Shown here piece by piece: positions 42,412-50,092 of a stretch of 58,581 nt of DNA (the first letter of the stretch is position 1; the number at the start of each line of letters is the position of its first letter). Origin of the DNA: a virus; the IMG/VR virus record IMGVR_UViG_3300025732_000046, positions 1-58,581 of that record. One strand, written 5' to 3'. The position numbers and the translations under genes are program-made. Under the pieces are notes generated by a model, which made no database searches, was not told where the DNA came from, and saw only the letters and a program-made list of their open reading frames with translations.

Positions 42412-43321
42412 ATCCATTTGTAGCAAGAGCTCTTTCTTGAGATAATGCAGTATTAATATCAGATTGTGTGACGGAATTTCCAGATGCATTAGCAGCAGAA
42501 GTAGGAACACCTCCAATATTAAATCCATTAATCGGAGTTGATAAAGCACCAGTACCTTGAAGATCTGGTGGAGAAGTACCACTAACTTCAAATTGAGGGT
42601 TGTTAAATGTTGCTTGATTAACCGGATTTGATGGATCTCCAGAAACAGAAGATGTTCCACTCGTAGCATCTGGATGCGGAGGATCTGTGGAAGGTGGATT
42701 TAACACATATCTAAGATAAGTAAATGAAACCGTACACTTCAATAGAGAAGATGATTCATAAGAAATAGGCATAGATGCTACAGAAATTGGAAATGCATTA
42801 ATAAAATCATAAACTAATGAGGTACTAGAATAATCCCTCTCAAATTTTGTAATCTGCAATCCTTGTTTAGAAACATAAAGGTCGGGATAATTAAGCCTAT
42901 AAAAATAATTAGGTGATTTAGATCCAGGTCTTGAACCAGAATCTGAAATACTTTCTCCAACAATATATTTTATCCAGGTTTCAAAATATCTAATAGCAAG
43001 ATAGTTCTGAGCGTCAACATAAAAAGTTAAATCAATTCTATCATCATATATTCTTCTATTTGCAAATCTTTGAGTTGCTCCGTGATAATCACCAGTAATA
43101 TCCATCGTACCCAAATTAGATCCGGGTAAAGTTGCTTCGGAACAAAGTAAGTTTAAAGTTTCTTGATTTATATTTGCAAACTGCTGAAGACCATTTGCTT
43201 CCAGATAAGAAGGATTGTTTGAAAACCCTTCAGGAATTGGTATTTTAACTTCAAAATGAGAAGTTAATGCAGGACGAGTTAACTTAGATTTAAAATCGTC
43301 TAATGTCCTTTTGGTAGGCAT
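42410..43321 (-). CDS. gp54: Baseplate tail-tube initiator, gp54-like
   Basis: 303 aa. It has the tail-tube fold signature found in gp19/gp48/gp54: EATLPGSNLGTMDITGDYHG, DRIDLTFYVDAQNYLAIRYFETWIKYI and FINAFPISVASMPISYES followed by CTVSFTYLRYVL. The last block parallels the T4 gp54 C-terminal region (FTGCIPISVSAPELSYD...FDVTFAYRV). The C-terminal ~80 residues are low-complexity (N/S/P/G). gp54 starts tail-tube polymerisation on the baseplate. The gene is divergent from gp4. Confidence 0.65.
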   Translation of the reverse strand: MPTKRTLDDFKSKLTRPALTSHFEVKIPIPEGFSNNPSYLEANGLQQFANINQETLNLLCSEATLPGSNLGTMDITGDYHGATQRFANRRIYDDRIDLTFYVDAQNYLAIRYFETWIKYIVGESISDSGSRPGSKSPNYFYRLNYPDLYVSKQGLQITKFERDYSSTSLVYDFINAFPISVASMPISYESSSLLKCTVSFTYLRYVLNPPSTDPPHPDATSGTSSVSGDPSNPVNQATFNNPQFEVSGTSPPDLQGTGALSTPINGFNIGGVPTSAANASGNSVTQSDINTALSQERALATNG

Positions 43322-43322
43322 T

Positions 43323-43330
43323 TATAAATA
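43323..43330 (+). promoter_or_regulatory. T4-type late promoter TATAAATA for the plus-strand block
   Basis: Exact TATAAATA on the plus strand, 34 bases upstream of the gp4 start and only 2 bases from the divergent gp54-like start codon. It fits as the late promoter of gp4 to gp53. Confidence 0.6.
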
Positions 43331-43363
43331 CTTTTTGACCTTATATATTATGTAGTTAGGATA

Positions 43364-43807
43364 ATGGCAGAAAGTATTAAAAGTATCTACAAACCATCTT
43401 ATCCAGAAAAATATCAAGGTGACGCAAACAATATCATCTGCAGAAGCAGTTGGGAAAGACGCTTTTGTTATTGGTGCGATCATAACCCAAGTATTATATC
43501 TTGGGCATCGGAAGAATTTTGCATCGGTTATGTATCTCCAGTAGACAATAGAGTTCACAGATACTTTCCAGATTACCTAATCAAAGTAAAAGAACAATCA
43601 GGTAAAATAAAAACCTATGTGATTGAAGTGAAACCAAAAAAGCAAACTCTTCCACCAAAACAAAAGTCAAGAGTAACTAAATCATATCTACATGAATGTA
43701 GAACTTATGCAGTTAATCAAGCAAAATGGAAAGCAGCAAAAGAATGGTGTGAAGACAGGATGTTAGAATTTAAGGTCATTACAGAAGAAGAATTAGGTAT
43801 TAAGTAA
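43364..43807 (+). CDS. gp4: Head completion protein gp4
   Basis: 147 aa. SIYKPSYPEKYQGDANNIICRSSWERRFCYW, NPSIISWASEEF.IGY.SPVDNRVHRYFPDYLIK and NQAKWKAAKEWCEDR match the T4 gp4 (50/65) head completion family. That family has a restriction-endonuclease-like fold (YFPDY..K...VIEVKPKKQ). It acts on filled heads to allow tail joining. Its stop overlaps the next start (TAATG), and it is the first gene of the plus-strand block. Confidence 0.92.
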   Translation: MAESIKSIYKPSYPEKYQGDANNIICRSSWERRFCYWCDHNPSIISWASEEFCIGYVSPVDNRVHRYFPDYLIKVKEQSGKIKTYVIEVKPKKQTLPPKQKSRVTKSYLHECRTYAVNQAKWKAAKEWCEDRMLEFKVITEEELGIK

Positions 43808-44202
43808 TGGCAGAAGGTTTTGGGAAATATGTAGAAAAAACATCTACCACTCAGAGGATGAGAGACCTTCTCAAGAGAATTGATACAACTCAAACGTCAG
43901 ATCCAGAAGATCTGATGTTAATGATTATTGATTCTTTAAAAGAAGAAGTATTATATCCTGAACCTGGGAAATTTTATACATTCATTTATAATCCCAAGAC
44001 ACCCGATATTGAATATGACCAGCATCCATTGATTGCTTGCACCGAACTTTATAGTTGGGGATTTAAGGCAATCAACTTTCACTGGAGAAAATCAAGACAA
44101 TATACTTGGGAAGAGATAGCAGGTAAACTTCACGTTATCAAATACAATGAATTAGACGAAATGCTTTCTATACCATATGCAAAATTCCGTCTAAATAAAT
44201 AA
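43807..44202 (+). CDS. Conserved T4-like cyanophage protein, function unknown
   Basis: 131 aa. Contains FYTFIYNPKTPDIEYDQHPL and ELYSWGFKAINFHWRKSRQYTWEEIAGKLHVIKYNELDEM. It is recognisable as a recurrent gene between gp4 and gp48 in cyanophages. Both neighbours are morphogenesis genes, so a structural or assembly role is likely. Translationally coupled to gp4. Confidence 0.8.
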   Translation: MAEGFGKYVEKTSTTQRMRDLLKRIDTTQTSDPEDLMLMIIDSLKEEVLYPEPGKFYTFIYNPKTPDIEYDQHPLIACTELYSWGFKAINFHWRKSRQYTWEEIAGKLHVIKYNELDEMLSIPYAKFRLNK

Positions 44203-44278
44203 AACCCTTCTCATCAATGTCTCATACTCTACAAAAAATTGAGATGACTAATCCTATTATGATTAGGGGAGAGTTCTG

Positions 44279-45619
44279 ATGGCAACAACTGCTAAAAGTG
44301 GAATTAATAAAGTAGGAAATAGTCATTATCAATCACTAACAACAAGTAATGACGATGGAAGTGTAGGAACTACACTTTATAGAGTTAATGCTGACGGAAC
44401 TGGTGGTGTCCCGATTTATGAGGTAGATAAACCTGCAGGATCTGGAGAATTAGTAAAATCTTTTGATACTAATGCATCACCAGAAGAAAAAAAACTTCTT
44501 TCAGATCCAAACTCACAATTAAGTCAAGTTAGATCTCAACAAATTAAATCATCAAATCCATTCGGTGATAATCCAACAGCAGAACAAACGTCAACATTAA
44601 ATGCTGCAGCAGGAAAATCAAATCAAGCATCAGCAAATAATAATACAAATACTAATGATGATAGCAAACCGGCAACTGATGAGCAAAAAAAGACAGCACA
44701 AGAAGAAAATGATTCTTTCAGAGAAGGTACAAGAAAAGAATACGGAAACGCAAAATATCCATTAGATTTATCGTCCGACCATCAAGATTGCATTAAATTT
44801 ACAATCTTAGAGTATAAACCATCTCTTGCTCAAGGAAAAGCGTCAGAAAATGGAAGAATCGTTACTGTAGATTCGGCAGGAAATCCTACCATTCAGGGTG
44901 CAGGAAAAATATCTTTAGGAACTATAACCTTACCGATTCCATCAGGGATTAATGATAGTAACTCTGTTGGTTGGCAACAAAATGAACTAAATGATTTACA
45001 AAAAGCAGCAGGACAATTTGCTCAAAATTATGCACTTGGTGGAGCAGAAGGTGCTAAAAGTGCAATAGAAAATACAGCAGAAAAAGCAAACCAAGGAATC
45101 CAATCTGGAGATTTGCAGACAGGGATATCTGGTCTGATTGCAAATGTTGCAGCAAATAATAATATGATTAAACAAAGAACCCTTGGTTCTATGTTTAATA
45201 ATAACCTTGAATTATTATTCAGTGGTCCAGGACTAAGATCTTTCTCATTTACATTTAAATTATCACCAAGAAATGGCGGAGAGGCAAAAGAGATTATGAA
45301 AATAATTCGCTTCTTTAAACAGGCAATGTCAGTAAAAAGAAGTAGTAGTTCTTTATTATTAAAGACACCAAGAACCTTTGCAATTTCCTATCTGACATCA
45401 AATAAACAACACCCATACTTAAATAAATTTAAAGAGTGTGCATTAACTGCATTTAATGTTGACTACACTCCAGAAGGTCAGTATATGACTTATATGAGTT
45501 CAAATATTAATGAACGTTCTATGATTTCTTATGTAATCTCTATGACTTTCCAAGAACTTGAACCAGTATTTGATGATGAATATGGATCAGAAACAACTAT
45601 AACAAACGTAGGTTACTAA
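44279..45619 (+). CDS. gp48: Baseplate tail-tube cap gp48
   Basis: 446 aa. The C-terminal half is diagnostic: NNNLELLFSGPGLRSFSFTFKLSPRNGGEAKEI split across an NG loop, then IIRFFKQAMSVKRS, LNKFKECALTAFNVDYTPEGQYMTY and ISMTFQELEPVFDDEY. All are close to T4 gp48. The N-terminal ~150 residues are low-complexity and polar. gp48 caps the hub and supports gp54 and tail-tube growth. The ATG overlaps the TGA of a 20-codon upstream frame (44217-44279), and the ribosome site GGGGAGAG precedes it. Confidence 0.9.
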   Translation: MATTAKSGINKVGNSHYQSLTTSNDDGSVGTTLYRVNADGTGGVPIYEVDKPAGSGELVKSFDTNASPEEKKLLSDPNSQLSQVRSQQIKSSNPFGDNPTAEQTSTLNAAAGKSNQASANNNTNTNDDSKPATDEQKKTAQEENDSFREGTRKEYGNAKYPLDLSSDHQDCIKFTILEYKPSLAQGKASENGRIVTVDSAGNPTIQGAGKISLGTITLPIPSGINDSNSVGWQQNELNDLQKAAGQFAQNYALGGAEGAKSAIENTAEKANQGIQSGDLQTGISGLIANVAANNNMIKQRTLGSMFNNNLELLFSGPGLRSFSFTFKLSPRNGGEAKEIMKIIRFFKQAMSVKRSSSSLLLKTPRTFAISYLTSNKQHPYLNKFKECALTAFNVDYTPEGQYMTYMSSNINERSMISYVISMTFQELEPVFDDEYGSETTITNVGY

Positions 45620-45620
45620 A

Positions 45621-46604
45621 ATGCCATCATATTTCAGAAAAGTACCATCATTTGAATACGTTAGCAGAGATCCTAATGCTAAAATTGGAGATTATGTTCA
45701 GGTCAAAAACTTATTCAAAAGAGGAGAGATACGTCCAGATATTTTTGGCAACTTAGCTTACTTTGAAAAGTACAAAATTATAGGTGATGATCGTCCAGAT
45801 AATGTTGCATATGAAATTTATGATGATCCTACATTGGATTGGATAGTATTACTATCAAATAATATCATTAATATACAAACAGAGTGGCCATTAACTCAAA
45901 ACTCTTTTGACACTTTTCTGAAAGAAAAATATGCAAGTATTGACATCTCCAATATGTACTTACAAATTGTTGGAGAAGTTCCATCCGTCATACCATTGTC
46001 ACCCGAACCACAAAAATATTTGACTGGTACAATGACATCTGATGGTAACTATTTTTCTCAACCACCATCAAAAGAAAACTGTGTTCTTGCTCAAGATACT
46101 CAACATCTTTGGGTTTTTAATGGTGAAGTATGGGAAGATTTTGGAAAACTAAGTAAAATTTCAGATACTTATTTTAAGTTATCAGATATTCCAAATTACC
46201 TAGATAAGTTAGATAATGATAGGAAAACAACAGAAGAAACCTTATATTATATTATTTACAATGGAATTCACCATTATGAGTCAATAGAAGTTAAAAACAG
46301 TAAAGGAGTTACTATATTACCGGCAGGTCTTAATATTTCTCCAGATTATTCAATTAATTACTATGACTCTTATATTGATGAGCATTTAGATTCAATAGAT
46401 ATAGGACCCATTGCTACTCCTATCACAATCTATGAATATGAAGAAAGAATAGAAGATGCTAAAAGAAATATCTACGTTCTAAAGTCAAGATACTTAAATA
46501 TCATTATTGATGATCTAGAAGAAGCAATGAGATACAAAGAAGGGTCCAGTCAATATAAGACCGAGACCCTTAAACGTGCTGATGATATCAGGCTTTATAG
46601 TTAA
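45621..46604 (+). CDS. gp53: Baseplate wedge protein gp53, enlarged
   Basis: 327 aa, against about 196 in T4. The N-terminal half has the gp53 signature (SYFRKVPSFEYVSRDPNAKI, GDDRPDNVAYEIYDDPTLDWIVLLSNNI and NIQTEWPLTQNSFDTFL, each within the first 110 residues). About residues 135-180 contain an insert with QPPSKENCVLAQDTQHLWVF and W.DFGKLSK. It resembles the globular insert of the collagen-like fibre at 9408-12179. The C-terminus is helical. The gene meets gp32 tail to tail with no spacer. Confidence 0.88.
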   Translation: MPSYFRKVPSFEYVSRDPNAKIGDYVQVKNLFKRGEIRPDIFGNLAYFEKYKIIGDDRPDNVAYEIYDDPTLDWIVLLSNNIINIQTEWPLTQNSFDTFLKEKYASIDISNMYLQIVGEVPSVIPLSPEPQKYLTGTMTSDGNYFSQPPSKENCVLAQDTQHLWVFNGEVWEDFGKLSKISDTYFKLSDIPNYLDKLDNDRKTTEETLYYIIYNGIHHYESIEVKNSKGVTILPAGLNISPDYSINYYDSYIDEHLDSIDIGPIATPITIYEYEERIEDAKRNIYVLKSRYLNIIIDDLEEAMRYKEGSSQYKTETLKRADDIRLYS

Positions 46605-47549
46605 TCAATCTTCAGCAAGACGCTGGAAGTAAGAGAGTGCATCGTCCTCATCTTCATCCTGAGTAATCTTAGGAAGTGAAGGTGACTTAGAGCGAGCATA
46701 AGATTGCTCCAGTTCCTCAACAACACGACTCTCAACAGAGGGTTTCTCTGCATAAGATTCATACTCTTCCTCTTCTTCCATCACAGCACGGGAACGTGCG
46801 GGAGAAGAATTCTGAAGACCCAGAACAACGTTCATACGTGCTTCCAATTCTTCATAGGACTTGAACTGATCAGGAGCAGTTACTGCTGCCAGAGAATACT
46901 CTTTCTTCCAGATGGCTTCCAGAGCATCGTCATCATCCAGTAGTGGTTCAACAGAACCAAATTCTGACTTGTCGTAATTCCAGTACCCATCTTTCTTGAC
47001 GATTTTGAGTTTGAAATTCGCACCCTGCCAGAAGTCAAAGGGATTGATAGGAGTTTCATCCTCAAACTCAGGTTGCATTGCTTCCATAATCTTATCAAAG
47101 ATCTTCTTGCCATATTTGAACAGGAAGACCTTACCTTCGTTTTGAGGATTGGTAGGGTCTTTTACAACATAAATGTTGCTGTAATAAGACAGTTTACGCT
47201 TCTGCTTACGAACAGTTTCCTTATCTTTGTCGCTACCGCTGTTCCACAGTTTGCGATTATACTCAGAAACAGGATCTTTCTGACCCAGAGTTGTCAGAGA
47301 GTTTTCAATAAACCAACCACCAGGACCTTGGAAACCATGAGAATAAATCTTTGCCCAAGGAACATCCTCTCCTTCGGGGGCAGGGAGGAAACGAATCACT
47401 GCAAAACCGTTTCCAGTTTTATCAAGTTCGGGTTTCCAGAGACGATCATCTTCACCACCACTGGTGGAACTCATTTTTTCAACTTCTTTCACCAGTTTTT
47501 CGGTGAGAGAACCAAGTTTGGATTGTTTTTTAAGATCAGAAAAACTCAT
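46605..47549 (-). CDS. gp32: Single-stranded DNA-binding protein gp32
   Basis: 314 aa. It has the basic N-terminal B-region (SFSDLKKQSKLGSLTEKLVKE), the core (FAVIRFLPAPEGEDVPWAKIYSHGF, YYSNIYVVKDPTNPQNEGKVF, YGKKIFDKI) and an acidic C-terminal tail ending DEDEDDALSYFQRLAED. Compared with T4, the three zinc-binding Cys are not kept: the ETC...CPVC region reads ENS...DPVSEY, although the SHGF His remains. It coats replication and recombination intermediates. A consensus-quality promoter lies directly upstream. Confidence 0.95.
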   Translation of the reverse strand: MSFSDLKKQSKLGSLTEKLVKEVEKMSSTSGGEDDRLWKPELDKTGNGFAVIRFLPAPEGEDVPWAKIYSHGFQGPGGWFIENSLTTLGQKDPVSEYNRKLWNSGSDKDKETVRKQKRKLSYYSNIYVVKDPTNPQNEGKVFLFKYGKKIFDKIMEAMQPEFEDETPINPFDFWQGANFKLKIVKKDGYWNYDKSEFGSVEPLLDDDDALEAIWKKEYSLAAVTAPDQFKSYEELEARMNVVLGLQNSSPARSRAVMEEEEEYESYAEKPSVESRVVEELEQSYARSKSPSLPKITQDEDEDDALSYFQRLAED

Positions 47550-47602
47550 TTTAATTACCTTTTTTGATTGGATTAATTAGATTTGGCCTTTATAACGACT
47601 TT

Positions 47603-47631
47603 ATTCTACTTGTAATAGAAAGGGATGTCAA
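47603..47631 (-). promoter_or_regulatory. Sigma70-type promoter of gp32
   Basis: TTGACA (47631-47626), a 17-base spacer, then TAGAAT (47608-47603) on the minus strand: a full -35 match and a 5/6 -10. The -35 box overlaps the stop codon of the HNH endonuclease gene. gp32 starts 54 bases after the -10. Confidence 0.8.
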
Positions 47632-48128
47632 GCCCGTGTCCATCCTTTATGCTGTTTCCTACCTTCAACACCATTTACAACTTTAGACATAGCAGCAGGA
47701 TCAATATTTTTTTCTAAGCAAAATTCTTTTAAATTTCTAGTAATATGAATTTTTCCATTAGGATCTTTTAATTTCCATTCTATTGGATTTTTTAAATACT
47801 TATTATTTCTAGAAATTCTATTATGCTGAACACAAAGATTCATATTTTCGGTTTGAGTTCCCCACTTTAAATTTGATAAATTATTGTTTTTTGGATTATC
47901 ATCAAGGTGCAAAACATTTGGAAAATTATTTGGGTTGTTCAAAAATGCTTCAGCAACTAATCTGTGAACATAAAAGGTTTTCCATTTTCCTTCATCAGTT
48001 TTTAAAGACACAAAATTATATCCACAGTTATTTTCATAAACATTTATATAATTTTTTTTAGAAAGAGAAAATATTTTTCCAGTATCTTCAACAAGATAAT
48101 TAGAAAGTTCTTTTAATTTATTAAACAT
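47628..48128 (-). CDS. HNH homing endonuclease
   Basis: 166 aa. YNFVSLKTDEGKWKTFYVHRLVAEAFLNNPN, VLHLDDNPKNNNLSNLKWGTQTENM (HNH core with H.D.N..N......W.T..EN) and a C-terminal NUMOD-like region (EFCLEKNIDPAAMSKVVNG...HKGWTRA) mark a free-standing HNH endonuclease of the HNH_3/NUMOD type. It sits between gp32 and the DUF1825-like gene, a typical intergenic homing position. A long hairpin lies directly upstream of its start. Confidence 0.9.
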   Translation of the reverse strand: MFNKLKELSNYLVEDTGKIFSLSKKNYINVYENNCGYNFVSLKTDEGKWKTFYVHRLVAEAFLNNPNNFPNVLHLDDNPKNNNLSNLKWGTQTENMNLCVQHNRISRNNKYLKNPIEWKLKDPNGKIHITRNLKEFCLEKNIDPAAMSKVVNGVEGRKQHKGWTRA

Positions 48129-48133
48129 AATTT

Positions 48134-48168
48134 ATGTCTTTTACTTCTAACTATTTAGTAAAAGACAT
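48134..48168 (-). promoter_or_regulatory. Hairpin upstream of HNH gene with late-type box in loop
   Basis: ATGTCTTTTAC pairs with GTAAAAGACAT over 11 bp (48158-48168 with 48134-48144). The 13-base loop holds TAAATAGTTA on the minus strand. The right arm carries the only purine-rich segment (AAAAGA) near the ATG at 48128. In readthrough RNA this arm would be paired; a transcript starting from the loop would free it. The model is inference. Confidence 0.45.
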
Positions 48169-48174
48169 ATTCTA

Positions 48175-48516
48175 TCAGTCCTGGTCGTGCTTGTCAATCT
48201 GTTGCTTCATCATCTCAAGAATCTTGGACATATTGTTAAGAATGATATTCATATCAGTTCCTTGAGGCATACCCATCATCATTGCAGATTCAACAATGCG
48301 ATCTTTCATCATTCTAGCTTCAGGGTCATCAGATAAACTCATTCTTGTGTAAAGAACTTTCTGCTTTTCTATAAGACGCTCAAGAAGTTCAACGTGCTCT
48401 AGTCGTTCATCTTTGGTCATTGTAGGAAACTTGAAGATGTTTGAGTAAACCTCTTCTTGCATCTCTGCAATCTCTGTCATTTCAGCACGAACAACATCCG
48501 AACTAAAAAAATTCAT
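48175..48516 (-). CDS. DUF1825-like protein
   Basis: 113 aa. MNFFSSDVVRAEMTEIAEMQ...ERLEHVELLERLIEKQKVLYTRMSLSDDPEARMMKD follows the pattern of the cyanobacterial DUF1825 family (FF.S..V..E...I...Q; LLE...E.QK..YTR..LSDDPEA). It is mainly helical and Met-rich towards the end. It lies within the replication operon and overlaps gp59 by 4 bases. The function of the family is unknown; a host origin is plausible because relatives are cyanobacterial. Confidence 0.75.
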   Translation of the reverse strand: MNFFSSDVVRAEMTEIAEMQEEVYSNIFKFPTMTKDERLEHVELLERLIEKQKVLYTRMSLSDDPEARMMKDRIVESAMMMGMPQGTDMNIILNNMSKILEMMKQQIDKHDQD

Positions 48517-49109
48517 GAATCCTCCAGAACAATCTCTTTTAAAATTTTACGAAATCTGAATATATCAATATTTAGAAAAGGGTTATATTTTTTAATTCTA
48601 CGACTGACGGTTTCCCACACTGGATCTTTCAGTTTTTTATCAAAATTATTTGAATAAGAAAAGATCTTATCGTAAATAACAAGTGTTTCTAAACTTACTT
48701 TTCCAGTTAAAAACCTTTTAAGAAGTGGAGGATGACCTTTAGAGCAACTAAAAACTTCTTCTAGTTTATTCTCTTCAAACAAAGATTGACTTTCTTCTTT
48801 AAAAAGATATGAAAGAGATTGAATTTTCTTCTGCCAGTTTTGGTATCGTTCTTCTCCTTCCTTTATCATTTCACCAATCCAAAGAGTTTCTGGATCATTG
48901 CAGGAGACAAAATTAGCAACAAAAAAGTCCACAACTTCCTGATCCGATTTTTGCCTTGCAACCTTTTCAAACCACATTCTGTCCTTTCGTTTATAAAAAG
49001 ATTGAAGGCTTGCCCTACTCTTCCCACAATATTTAAAGTAATCATAACTGTCCTTGGTGAAATGATTCTTCAAGGACAGATAAGTTTTATAGGAGTCAAA
49101 TGGCATCAT
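48513..49109 (-). CDS. gp59: Loader of replicative helicase, gp59
   Basis: 198 aa. FDSYKTYLSLKNHF...YDYFKYCGK, KDRMWFEKVARQK, VANFVSCNDPETLWIGEM and the C-terminal FLTGKVSLETLVIYDKIF parallel T4 gp59 in order and spacing (YKLYLMIKQHM, KRRDKYFFQKL, ISNLVAN...WIGD, LLQSNIISFETFILLD). It loads the gp41 helicase on gp32-coated DNA. Two adjacent ATGs (49109 and 49106) are possible starts. It follows gp33, the same pair as in T4 though in reverse order. Confidence 0.85.
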   Translation of the reverse strand: MMPFDSYKTYLSLKNHFTKDSYDYFKYCGKSRASLQSFYKRKDRMWFEKVARQKSDQEVVDFFVANFVSCNDPETLWIGEMIKEGEERYQNWQKKIQSLSYLFKEESQSLFEENKLEEVFSCSKGHPPLLKRFLTGKVSLETLVIYDKIFSYSNNFDKKLKDPVWETVSRRIKKYNPFLNIDIFRFRKILKEIVLEDS

Positions 49110-49173
49110 TCAAAAAAGTAATATAAGGATTTTTTACCGGAAAAATTTTTCCACCAAAATCAAATCAAAGTGG
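49110..49173 (-). promoter_or_regulatory. Leader element copy B, upstream of gp59
   Basis: Minus strand: CCACTTT (end of gp33), ATTTTGG, TGGAAAAATTTTTCCGG (palindrome GGAAAAATTTTTCC), TAAAAAATCC and TACTTTTTTG, then the start codon. It parallels 23360-23428 block for block. The gene upstream of each copy ends in codons for Pro-Leu-stop. Confidence 0.45.
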
Positions 49174-49422
49174 CAATTTTGCACGGGAACTCTTCTTTAA
49201 AAAGTTAAGTTCCATTGCTTCATACTTAAGTTTTTCTTTCAGTGGTTTTGAGATGAGTTTCGGAACCGATTCCAAGTCAATATTATTCTGCTCACAGAAA
49301 TGAATAATCGCATCAATATAATTCATTTCAACATTGATTTGCACAAGATTCTCAATCTCTTGTGCAAACCGCGAAGGGCAGAAAAACTTACTTTCAAGAA
49401 CCTTTTCTAACTCATTCTCCAT
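49165..49422 (-). CDS. gp33: Late transcription accessory protein gp33
   Basis: 85 aa from ATG 49422 (MENELEKVLESKFF). An upstream in-frame TTG is less likely. IENLVQINVEMNYIDAIIHFCEQNNID and LISKPLKEKLKYEAMELNFL match the T4 gp33 pattern (MVEEFGMSYLEATTAFLEENSI...IIEKIQSEAIDENLL). gp33 bridges host RNA polymerase and the sliding clamp at late promoters. It overlaps the end of the exonuclease gene by 11 bases. Confidence 0.82.
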   Translation of the reverse strand: MENELEKVLESKFFCPSRFAQEIENLVQINVEMNYIDAIIHFCEQNNIDLESVPKLISKPLKEKLKYEAMELNFLKKSSRAKLPL

Positions 49423-50092
49423 CTGGCCTAGTATTGTGAGATACAAATTCTTTAATATAACGAACTAAGAGTTTAATATAATCCCCTTTGTTTCTTTTGT
49501 CAAATACCTTCACTTCTCCACCAGGAGTTACCATTAATGTGATCAGTTTTTTAATTGGTTTACCAGTCATTTCATAATAAGCAGATGCATAAAACATCTC
49601 TTGAACAAAATAGTTCTCAATCCACTCTTCTGGTTTAATCTTATCTGAAGTTTTAAAGTCGATAACTGCTAACTCCCCCTCATATTCGGCAATACAATCA
49701 ACTCGTCCAGCAAGTCCAAAGTATTCGGAATAGAGAGTTCTTTCAATCGCATGAATATTATTTATCTTATCAAGTTCTACCTTTGCATGATAGAACATAT
49801 GTTTTGTCAGAGGTTGATAATTATCCCAGTTTAGTTCTTTGTTTTCAAGATAGTCCTGACAAACTTGGTGAAAATCAGTACCTCTTGCTGTTGCTCTTTT
49901 AGTAATGCGATTTGCTTCTTCAAGACCCACTCTCTTTCGCCAATTCACAAAGATCTGACGGTTGTAGAATGAAGTAACTGAGGTAATTGAGGGCACCCAC
50001 TGACCATCGGGTAGATGGTAGAGTCGGATGCCATTTGTTTCTTTCTTTTCTAATTCAATATCACCTAGAAAATTATGATGAATAAAGGTCAT
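49412..50092 (-). CDS. PD-(D/E)XK exonuclease (RecB/Cas4-like)
   Basis: 226 aa. GTDFHQVCQDYL supplies the family His, and YFGLAGRVDCIAEYEGELAVIDFKTS gives the Asp...(D)-x-K catalytic core, followed by the QEMFYASAYYEMTG helix with Gln and Tyr typical of RecB-family nucleases. It probably acts in recombination or host DNA degradation. ATGA overlap with phoH shows coupling. Confidence 0.88.
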   Translation of the reverse strand: MTFIHHNFLGDIELEKKETNGIRLYHLPDGQWVPSITSVTSFYNRQIFVNWRKRVGLEEANRITKRATARGTDFHQVCQDYLENKELNWDNYQPLTKHMFYHAKVELDKINNIHAIERTLYSEYFGLAGRVDCIAEYEGELAVIDFKTSDKIKPEEWIENYFVQEMFYASAYYEMTGKPIKKLITLMVTPGGEVKVFDKRNKGDYIKLLVRYIKEFVSHNTRPDGE

